Shown: positions 1-5,303 of the stretch, in pieces
Layout: each line of letters opens with the position of its first letter
Position numbering within the stretch: position 1 is the stretch's first letter
From: Victivallales bacterium
GTDB lineage: Bacteria > Verrucomicrobiota > Lentisphaeria > Victivallales > JAUVCU01
DNA: 10,064 bases
Reading direction: 5' to 3'
NCBI GenBank assembly: GCA_029934175.1
Contig: JAOZMT010000044.1
Span: 1 to 10,064, forward strand
Made by a program: the position numbers and the translations under genes
The notes under the pieces: generated by a model
Told to the model about the DNA's origin: nothing
Databases searched by the model: none
Seen by the model: only the letters and a program-made list of their open reading frames with translations

Positions 1-69
1 AATATTAAACGATTATTAAAAGGAACTGAAAATCGTTTTGAAAAGAAAGAAAAAGCTCTTAACAAATAA
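1..69 (+). CDS. C-terminal end of an upstream gene, partial
   Basis: Frame 1 is open from the window edge to a TAA at 67-69, giving 22 residues that end in a lysine- and glutamate-rich tail (ending KKEKALNK). The other two forward frames hit stops within the first 20 bases. The tail is too short to identify. It lies only 15 bases upstream of hsdM on the same strand, so the upstream gene is probably in the same operon and no separate promoter is visible in the gap. It could be another R-M accessory gene. Alternatively this could be non-coding sequence that happens to be open over this short distance. Confidence 0.45.
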   Translation, partial: NIKRLLKGTENRFEKKEKALNK

Positions 70-84
70 AAAAATGGAAATAAT

Positions 85-1893
85 ATGGATTTTAAAAAGA
101 AAGCAGATTTAATATGGGAAGTCGCAAATTTATTGCGTGGAGATTATAAACAATCTGATTATGGTAAAGTAATTTTACCTTTAACAGTTTTGAGACGGTT
201 AGATTGCGTGTTAAAACCTACCAAACAAAAAGTTTTAGATCATTTAGAAACAATAAAAGATAAACCTGATAATGTAAAAGATTTGATCTTAAATAAAATA
301 GCTGGACATAGGTTTCATAATAGAAGTCCGTTTGATTTTGAAAAATTAAAAAATGAACCAAATAAAGTTGCAGCAAATTTGAGGAACTTCGTTAATAATT
401 TTTCTTCAAGTGCTAGAGAAATTATTGAATATTTTAACTTTGATGATCAAATTGAAAAAATGGACAATCCACAATCTGACATTCTTTTTCTTATTGTTCA
501 AGAATTTGCTGATATAGACCTTTCTGATATGGATAGTATGGAAATGGGATATGTTTTTGAAGAACTAATAAGAAAATTTGCAGAACAATCCAATGAAACA
601 GCAGGGGAACATTTTACACCTAGAGAAGTTATTAAACTTATGGTGAATTTGTTATTTATTGCGGATGACGCAAGTTTGACAAAAGAAGGAATTGTAAAAA
701 CTCTTTATGATCCAGCTTGTGGAACAGGCGGAATGCTTTCTATTGGAGAACAACATTTACACAGTTTTAATAAAGAAGCTAAACTTGAAGTTTTTGGACA
801 AGAAATAAATCCTGAATCTTATGCTATTTGTAAATCTGATATGTTAATAAAAGGACAAAATCCTGCAAATATAAAGTTTGGAAATAGTTTTACTATTGAT
901 GGGTTAGAAGATGAGAAATTCGATTATATGCTTTCAAATCCACCTTTTGGAGTTGATTGGAAAAAAGCTCAGAAAATTATTAAAGTTGAAAATGAGGATA
1001 AAGGTTATTCAGGTCGTTTTGGTGCTGGATTGCCACGAATAAATGATGGTTCTTTACTTTTTTTACAACACATGATTTCAAAAGTAAAAACAAGTGGAAC
1101 GAGAATAGGAATAGTTTTTAATGGTTCTCCATTATTTACAGGTCAAGCTGAAAGCGGAGAAAGTAATATTAGAAAATGGATAATTGAAAAAGATATGCTT
1201 GAAGCTGTTATTGCTTTGCCTGATCAACTCTTTTATAATACTGGTATTGCAACTTATATTTGGATTGTTAATAATAAAAAATGCGAAGAACGCAAAGGTA
1301 AAGTTCAATTAATTAATGCGACTGGTCAAAAAGATGAAGAGTTAATTGAAGAAGGAAAGTTAGATTTTAATAGATTTTTTGATAAAATGACAAAGAGTTT
1401 AGGCAATAAACGAAAAAAAATAATTGAAAATTCTGAAACAAAAGGTATTGGATTTATTACAAAGCTTTATGGCGATTTTGAAGAAAATGATTTTGTTAAG
1501 ATTTATCCTAATGATTTTTTCGGATATCATAGAGTTACTGTAGAAAGTCCAATGGTAAATGAAAAAAATCAACCTGTTAAAGATAAAAAAGGAAAATCAA
1601 AAGCTGACCCTAAAAAACGAGATTATGAAAATATTCCTTTTTTGAAACAAGTAGAGATAAACGGTAGTTTGTCTCTTGTTCCACAAACCATTGATGAATA
1701 TTTTAAAAGAGAAGTTAAACCTCATTTACCTAATGCTTGGATTGATAAAAAGAAAACAAAAATTGGTTATGAAATAAATTTCACTAAGTATTTTTATGAA
1801 TTTAAACCTCTTCGTTCATTATCTGATATTAAGGCGGATATTTTGGCTTTAGAAGAATCTTCTTTAGAACTAGAGAAAAAGGTTTTGATCTAA
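85..1893 (+). CDS. hsdM: Type I restriction-modification system DNA methyltransferase subunit HsdM (N6-adenine)
   Basis: This is the 602-residue modification subunit. Two copies bind one HsdS and transfer a methyl group from S-adenosylmethionine to the N6 of adenine in the bipartite target. The N-terminal helical HsdM domain covers about residues 5-150 and includes a conserved stretch around residues 20-42 (DYGKVILPLTVLRRLD). The family sequence HFTPREV is at 176-182. SAM-binding motif I is DPACGTGG at 209-216, and catalytic motif IV is NPPFG at 285-289, both intact. The C-terminal region ends in the GYEINFTKYFYEFKPLRSL-type segment usual for long HsdM proteins. The start ATG at 85 has a weak GGAA five bases upstream; an ATG at 74 is out of frame and closes quickly. 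No frameshift or missing motif is seen, so the enzyme should be active. Its stop overlaps the ATG of a doubtful 39-codon ORF (TAATG). Confidence 0.97.
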   Translation: MDFKKKADLIWEVANLLRGDYKQSDYGKVILPLTVLRRLDCVLKPTKQKVLDHLETIKDKPDNVKDLILNKIAGHRFHNRSPFDFEKLKNEPNKVAANLRNFVNNFSSSAREIIEYFNFDDQIEKMDNPQSDILFLIVQEFADIDLSDMDSMEMGYVFEELIRKFAEQSNETAGEHFTPREVIKLMVNLLFIADDASLTKEGIVKTLYDPACGTGGMLSIGEQHLHSFNKEAKLEVFGQEINPESYAICKSDMLIKGQNPANIKFGNSFTIDGLEDEKFDYMLSNPPFGVDWKKAQKIIKVENEDKGYSGRFGAGLPRINDGSLLFLQHMISKVKTSGTRIGIVFNGSPLFTGQAESGESNIRKWIIEKDMLEAVIALPDQLFYNTGIATYIWIVNNKKCEERKGKVQLINATGQKDEELIEEGKLDFNRFFDKMTKSLGNKRKKIIENSETKGIGFITKLYGDFEENDFVKIYPNDFFGYHRVTVESPMVNEKNQPVKDKKGKSKADPKKRDYENIPFLKQVEINGSLSLVPQTIDEYFKREVKPHLPNAWIDKKKTKIGYEINFTKYFYEFKPLRSLSDIKADILALEESSLELEKKVLI

Positions 1894-2012
1894 TGAAAAA
1901 TGAAATTTTTGAAGGAACGAAAGTAAAATATAAAAAGCCTTATTTTACTTTAAGGCGTTTAAGTAAAATAAGAGAATCTATATTTTACTTTGGAGGACAT
2001 TGTGGATATTAA
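1893..2012 (+). CDS. Possible 39-residue small ORF directly after hsdM (doubtful)
   Basis: An ATG at 1893 overlaps the hsdM stop as TAATG, and the frame runs 39 codons to a TAA at 2010-2012. An AAAAAGG stretch at 1876-1882 could act as a distant ribosome binding site. The product is basic and rich in Lys, Tyr and Phe, with no family I recognise. Most of the ORF lies over the alternating repeat elements at 1920-1991, so the reading frame may be open by chance. It could instead be a leader peptide that carries ribosomes into the repeat region, or the remnant of a lost gene. Its end overlaps the start of the next small ORF (GTG at 2002) in another frame. Confidence 0.25.
   Translation: MKNEIFEGTKVKYKKPYFTLRRLSKIRESIFYFGGHCGY
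1920..1991. repeat. Four alternating inverted copies of AAGTAAAATA with 20-base spacing
   Basis: The element AAGTAAAATA occurs at 1921-1930 and 1961-1970, and its reverse complement TATTTTACTT at 1941-1950 and 1981-1990. The starts are therefore 1921, 1941, 1961 and 1981, exactly 20 bases apart and alternating in orientation. Three of the copies extend to 11 bases (AAAGTAAAATA at 1920-1930, TATTTTACTTT at 1941-1951 and 1981-1991). A second, offset inverted repeat, AAAAGCCTTA at 1933-1942 and TAAGGCGTTT at 1951-1960 (one mismatch), competes with these. In RNA, each sense arm could pair with either antisense arm, giving alternative hairpins. In DNA, the spacing puts all copies on one helical face, as in operator arrays. 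The last arm touches the GGAGG at 1992-1996. No U-run follows any stem, so it is not a standard terminator. A TATATT at 1979-1984 could be a -10 box, but there is no good -35. Confidence 0.75.
1992..1996 (+). promoter_or_regulatory. Strong Shine-Dalgarno GGAGG ahead of a GTG-start small ORF
   Basis: GGAGG lies five bases before a GTG at 2002 (sequence GGAGGACATTGTG). It abuts the last arm of the alternating repeat, so pairing of that arm could place the site next to or inside an RNA stem and change its access. It is one of the two best SD matches in the window, the other being that of the DUF262 gene. Confidence 0.6.
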
Positions 2013-2139
2013 TAAATTAGCTCAAAATCTGAATGATATTATAAAAAAAGCTTATACAAGATTAACTTGTGCAAAAAATGCACAGGTTGAGAAAACATCA
2101 ATTTGTAAGAACTTCTTACAAGTTCTACAAGAAATATAA
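2002..2139 (+). CDS. Small hypothetical protein or leader peptide, 45 residues
   Basis: A GTG-start frame with a well-placed GGAGG runs 45 codons to a TAA at 2137-2139, ending 13 bases before the ATG of the MORC-like gene. The product starts MDINKLAQNLNDIIKK and ends NFLQVLQEI. It looks soluble and mainly helical, with two cysteines (one in LTCAKN, one in ICKN), and has no signal peptide or membrane segment. I do not recognise a family. The good ribosome site and the short gap to the next gene suggest it is translated and coupled to the ATPase. It might be a small partner of that protein, a leader peptide, or a remnant of a larger gene. It was identified by reading codons from the SD rather than by homology. 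Confidence 0.5.
   Translation: MDINKLAQNLNDIIKKAYTRLTCAKNAQVEKTSICKNFLQVLQEI
2068..2084 (+). repeat. Short hairpin TGTGCA-A5-TGCACA within the small ORF
   Basis: TTGTGCA ends at 2073 and TGCACA is at 2079-2084, so the six bases TGTGCA and TGCACA form a perfect stem around five A residues. ACAAG at 2056-2060 and CTTGT at 2066-2070 form a competing smaller stem. It could belong to a folded leader RNA together with the palindrome at 2103-2121, but six base pairs can arise by chance. Confidence 0.3.
2103..2121 (+). repeat. 19-base palindrome upstream of the MORC-like gene
   Basis: TTGTAAGAA C TTCTTACAA is a perfect nine-base inverted repeat around one central base. As RNA it would give a seven-pair stem with the loop AACTT. 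It overlaps a competing pair, AGAACTT at 2108-2114 with AAGTTCT at 2120-2126, and ACAAGTT at 2118-2124 can also pair with AACTTGT at 2064-2070. It lies inside the end of the 45-codon ORF, about 20 bases before the AGGA ribosome site at 2143-2146. It could be a dimeric repressor site or part of a leader-RNA switch. No U-run follows, so it is not a terminator. Confidence 0.55.
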
Positions 2140-2142
2140 AAA

Positions 2143-2146
2143 AGGA
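2143..2146 (+). promoter_or_regulatory. AGGA ribosome binding site fixing the start of the MORC-like gene
   Basis: AGGA (in AAAAAAGGA) is six bases before the ATG at 2153. The longer frame back to a GTG at 2069 has no such site and would overlap the 45-codon ORF, so the ATG is the better start. Confidence 0.65.
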
Positions 2147-2152
2147 ATCAAT

Positions 2153-4015
2153 ATGAAAGTAAAATTAAATCAAGCTGTAAAAATGCTTTTCGGTAAATCA
2201 TCTCTTGAAATGATTTATTTTGAAGCGATTGCAAATTCTTTGGATGCAAATGCAACCGAAATTAATATAAAAATTGAAATAGAAAACTTTAAGAAATCTA
2301 ATAGTTTAAAGATTAACATATCTGACAATGGAGAAGGTTTTACAGATGAAAGATATAAAAAGTTTTCAAATTTGTTTGATGTTGAGGAGGATTCTCATAA
2401 AGGGATCGGAAGACTTGTATATTTATGTTATTTTAACAATGTAAAGGTTACAAGTTGTTATGAAGAAAATAAAAAAAGAGAATTTAATTTTTCTGAAAAG
2501 TTTGGCGAAAAAAGTGATACTATCACTGATATTGAAAATGTGCAGTCAAGCACTATTTTTGAAATGAAAGACTATAGTTTAACAAAATTAGCAAAACATG
2601 AATTTATACAATCAGAATATTTGAAATATAGAATTTTAGAAAAATTTATTTCAAGATTATTTCTATATAAGAAAGATAATAAACAAGTTGTTATTAATAT
2701 AGAAAGTGTAATTGATAATCATTCTTTTAAAGAAAAAATCACTAATTATGATATTCCAGATTTTACAATGATTGAATTAAAGCAGAGTATTACCAATAGC
2801 ATAGATTTAATTAATAAATTTTCTTTATACTATTCAATTGAAAAAGTAGATCCACTGAAGAGAGGATTAACAACGGCTATTTCAGTTGATAATAGAACTC
2901 ATAAACTTGATATTATTGCAGAAGAAAATATACCAATTGATTATAAAATGACTTTTCTTTTGTATTCTGATTATTTTATTGGGAAAGTTGAGCAAGACAG
3001 ACAAAATCATTCCCTTTCAACACAGGAAACAAATACTATAAAAAATGTTTTTCAAAATGAAATATCTAAACTTATAGAAAAGGCTATACCAAAAATAGTA
3101 ACACGAAATCAAAATACACAGAATGAACTTATAAATACTTATCCTCATTTAGACGGTTATTTTGTTCCTGATAATATTGGATACATATCAAGAGAGAATG
3201 TTCTCAAAGATGCACAAAAAGAATTTTTGAAAGACCAAAAAGAGTTGCTTGAAGCAGGCACTTTAAATGATAAGCAATACGATAAAGCTATGGAAATGTC
3301 TTCTCGTTCTCTTGCAGAATATGTTTTGTACAGAGAAAAAATAATAAATAAACTAGGAGATATTACAGATAAAAATTCAGAGGCAGACATTCATAATATT
3401 ATTATCCCTCAAAATTCAGTATTAAAAGATAATTCTGATTTATTAACCATTTATAAAAATAATCTTTGGTTGCTTGATGACAAATATATGACATATAGCA
3501 CTGCTATGAGTGAAAAATCAATGAAAAATATTTTAGAAGAAATCACTCAAGAAAAAGTTCTTGATAAAGATAATTCAACTCCTGATATTGCTGTTATTTT
3601 TTCTAATGATCCTAAAGAGGAAGAAAATAAAACGGTTGATGTTGTTATTGTTGAATTAAAAAAACGAGGTATTCAATTAGCGAAAACAGAAGAGGTTATA
3701 AGTCAGCTTAATCAAAGGGCAAGGAAACTAATGCATTTATATCCAAATAAAATTCAACGAATTTGGTTTTATGGTATTGTAGAATTTAATGATGAATTTA
3801 AATTATCTCTAAAAGATGGTGGATATACACCTTTATATTCAAAAGATTGTCTTTATTACAAAGAAAATAAAATTCATTTAAATGTTAATGATACACAACC
3901 TTATATGATAGGAACATATATTTTATCAATTGATGCATTCATTGAAGATGCAAAAGCAAGAAATTCAACATTTTTACAAATTCTAAAAAATAGTTTTAAA
4001 AATGAACATGAATAA
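2153..4015 (+). CDS. MORC/MutL-like GHKL ATPase with C-terminal PD-(D/E)xK nuclease-like domain
   Basis: This 620-residue cytoplasmic protein begins with a GHKL (Hsp90/MutL/histidine-kinase type) ATP-binding domain. Motif N1 is ExxxNSLDA with E24, N28 and D31; motif N2 is DNGEG at 58-62; the lid glycines are in KGIGR at 83-87. The middle (about 200-340) is likely an S5-fold domain as in MutL and MORC, judged from position only. The C-terminal part has P477-D478, then VIVELKK with E501 and K503, and a following Q518, which fits a PD-(D/E)xK nuclease core. Prokaryotic MORC-like proteins of this layout are known from R-M operons. ATP-driven dimer closure on DNA with cleavage is the expected but unproven activity. 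It lies between hsdM and hsdS, and its end overlaps hsdS by up to 14 bases. A start at GTG 2069 would add 28 basic residues with no ribosome site. ATPase call: high confidence. Nuclease domain: moderate. Confidence 0.85.
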   Translation: MKVKLNQAVKMLFGKSSLEMIYFEAIANSLDANATEINIKIEIENFKKSNSLKINISDNGEGFTDERYKKFSNLFDVEEDSHKGIGRLVYLCYFNNVKVTSCYEENKKREFNFSEKFGEKSDTITDIENVQSSTIFEMKDYSLTKLAKHEFIQSEYLKYRILEKFISRLFLYKKDNKQVVINIESVIDNHSFKEKITNYDIPDFTMIELKQSITNSIDLINKFSLYYSIEKVDPLKRGLTTAISVDNRTHKLDIIAEENIPIDYKMTFLLYSDYFIGKVEQDRQNHSLSTQETNTIKNVFQNEISKLIEKAIPKIVTRNQNTQNELINTYPHLDGYFVPDNIGYISRENVLKDAQKEFLKDQKELLEAGTLNDKQYDKAMEMSSRSLAEYVLYREKIINKLGDITDKNSEADIHNIIIPQNSVLKDNSDLLTIYKNNLWLLDDKYMTYSTAMSEKSMKNILEEITQEKVLDKDNSTPDIAVIFSNDPKEEENKTVDVVIVELKKRGIQLAKTEEVISQLNQRARKLMHLYPNKIQRIWFYGIVEFNDEFKLSLKDGGYTPLYSKDCLYYKENKIHLNVNDTQPYMIGTYILSIDAFIEDAKARNSTFLQILKNSFKNEHE

Positions 4016-5303
4016 ATACAAAAAATATAAAGATAGTGGTATAGAATGGATTGGAGATATTCCTAAACATTGGGAAGTTAAAAAACTTTCTTATTGCTTT
4101 GATATAATTGGAAGTGGCACGACACCAAAATCCAATAATTCAGAATATTACAACAATGGAAGTTATAATTGGCTTCAAACAGGAGATTTAAATAATAATA
4201 AAATATTAAAAACTTCAAAAAAAATAACAGACAAAGCATTAGAAGATTATTCAACTTTAAGATTTTATCCAAAAGGAGGTCTTGTTATTGCAATGTATGG
4301 TGCAACCATTGGCAAAACAGGTCTTTTGAAAATCGAAACTACGACAAATCAAGCTTGTTGTGTTCTAGCTGAACCAAAAGAAATAATATCTGAGTTTGTT
4401 TTTTATTGGTTTAATTCAGCAAAAAAACATATTATTTCTATGAGTTATGGAGGTGGACAACCAAACATAAATCAAGAAATGATAAGATTTTTAAAATTAC
4501 AATTGCCTCCAAAATTAGAACAAAATGCAATCGCAAATTATCTTGATCGTAAAACGGCTGAAATAGATGAGCTTATTTCACAAAAAGAAAAACTATTAGA
4601 CTTTTATGAAGAAGAAAAAAAAGGAATTATAAATCAAGCTGTTACAAAAGGCATTAATCCTGATGTTAAACTTAAAGATAGTGATATTGATTGGTTAGGT
4701 GAAATACCTGAACATTGGGAAGAAAAAAAACTTAGATATTTAATTACGATATTAAGTGGATATTCGCCTGAACAATGCAAACCTACAAGAATAGGAGAAA
4801 TTGAATATATTAAAGTTAATGAGATAGACAAGAACTGTTTATATATCAAACCTTCTTCTTTTTATACAAAAAAGGAATATAAAACAATTGATGAAAATTC
4901 ATTATTATTCCCCAAGAGGGGTGCTGCAATAGCATTAAATAAAGTAGGTATCGTTGATAGACCAGTTGCTTTTGATACAAATTTAATGGGAGTCAAGCTA
5001 AATCAAGAAAGAATAAATGTGAAATATATTGCATATCTAATTAAGAATTTTTCTCTAATTTCAATTGCAGATACATCAACAATCCCACAAATTAATAATA
5101 AACATATAAACCCTTTTATTATTCCTTTACCACCATTGAATGAACAATCCAAAATAGTATCACATATTGAAAAAGAAATATCCCTAATAGATGCGAAAGT
5201 CGCAAAAACGCAGAGATTAATAGAATTGCAAAAAGAATATAAAACGGCACTAATATCAGAAGTTGTAACAGGCAAAATAAAAATAATAGAGGAGGATATA
5301 TAA
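4002..5303 (+). CDS. hsdS: Type I restriction-modification specificity subunit HsdS
   Basis: This 433-residue DNA-recognition subunit sets the bipartite target for HsdM and HsdR. It has the usual two-fold layout: a conserved entry motif (GIEWIGDIPKHW, 13-24), TRD1 (about 30-165), a central helical spacer opening with LPP at 168-170 and running to about 223, a second entry motif (DIDWLGEIPEHW, 228-239), TRD2 (about 245-372), and a C-terminal helical spacer from LPPLNEQ at 376-382. The two TRDs differ clearly, so the site should be asymmetric. TRD1 carries the common GATIGKTGLL segment. The start at 4002 overlaps the preceding gene by 14 bases; an in-frame ATG at 4008 is equally possible (8-base overlap). 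No SD is visible, so translation probably depends on ribosomes ending the MORC-like gene. The frame is intact. The actual recognition sequence cannot be read from the protein by eye. Confidence 0.96.
   Translation: MNMNKYKKYKDSGIEWIGDIPKHWEVKKLSYCFDIIGSGTTPKSNNSEYYNNGSYNWLQTGDLNNNKILKTSKKITDKALEDYSTLRFYPKGGLVIAMYGATIGKTGLLKIETTTNQACCVLAEPKEIISEFVFYWFNSAKKHIISMSYGGGQPNINQEMIRFLKLQLPPKLEQNAIANYLDRKTAEIDELISQKEKLLDFYEEEKKGIINQAVTKGINPDVKLKDSDIDWLGEIPEHWEEKKLRYLITILSGYSPEQCKPTRIGEIEYIKVNEIDKNCLYIKPSSFYTKKEYKTIDENSLLFPKRGAAIALNKVGIVDRPVAFDTNLMGVKLNQERINVKYIAYLIKNFSLISIADTSTIPQINNKHINPFIIPLPPLNEQSKIVSHIEKEISLIDAKVAKTQRLIELQKEYKTALISEVVTGKIKIIEEDI
4029..4088 (+). repeat. Direct repeat copy 1, conserved HsdS entry motif ahead of TRD1
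   Basis: These 60 bases encode HsdS residues 10-29. They match the copy at 4674-4733 at about 49 of 60 positions by hand alignment, in the same orientation and 645 bases apart. Such conserved blocks flanking TRDs are the usual sites of TRD exchange between hsdS alleles by homologous recombination. Confidence 0.8.
4674..4733 (+). repeat. Direct repeat copy 2, conserved HsdS entry motif ahead of TRD2
   Basis: This encodes HsdS residues 225-244 and is the partner of the 4029-4088 block. Recombination between the two copies would delete TRD1 and the central spacer, giving a half-size HsdS. Many differences are at third codon positions, so the protein motif is kept more strictly than the DNA. Confidence 0.8.
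5291..5295 (+). promoter_or_regulatory. Strong Shine-Dalgarno GGAGG for the DUF262 gene
   Basis: GGAGG lies seven bases before the ATG at 5303, inside the last codons of hsdS. Together with the TAATG stop-start overlap it fixes this start over the in-frame ATG at 5315 and suggests strong translation of the DUF262 protein, in contrast to hsdS and hsdR, which lack a good site. Confidence 0.7.

Noticed and set aside
7..38. Inverted repeat AAACGATT / AATCGTTT as a terminator of the upstream gene
   Set aside because: The stem is only eight AT-rich pairs with a 16-base loop, lies inside the open frame, and no U-run follows.
1413..1420. A8 run in hsdM, with similar A8 runs in hsdS (4217-4224, 4615-4622, 4723-4730) and T8 at 5818-5825 in the DUF262 gene, as phase-variable tracts
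   Set aside because: Runs of eight A or T are expected in sequence this AT-rich, all frames are intact, and no long G or C tract of the kind used for phase variation in Campylobacterota is present.
1956..1984. Internal promoter with TATATT at 1979-1984
   Set aside because: The -35 position reads CGTTTA, a poor match, and TATAAT-like hexamers are common in this AT-rich DNA; mentioned only within the repeat entry.
1920..1991. CRISPR array
   Set aside because: The repeats are only 10-11 bases, alternate in orientation and have 10-base gaps, unlike direct CRISPR repeats with longer spacers.
2069..2152. Longer GTG-start version of the MORC-like protein with 28 extra basic residues
   Set aside because: No ribosome site precedes it, it overlaps the 45-codon ORF in another frame, and AGGA plus ATG at 2153 is placed just before the conserved domain.
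1893..2152. Insertion sequence or transposon remnant between hsdM and the MORC-like gene
   Set aside because: No transposase fragment, terminal inverted repeats at the ends or target duplication is visible; the repeats are internal and phased.
3157..3390. Reverse-strand open frame inside the MORC-like gene, and similar minus-strand frames of 60-90 codons elsewhere
   Set aside because: They lie wholly within well-supported genes on the other strand, have no recognisable domains, and are expected by chance.
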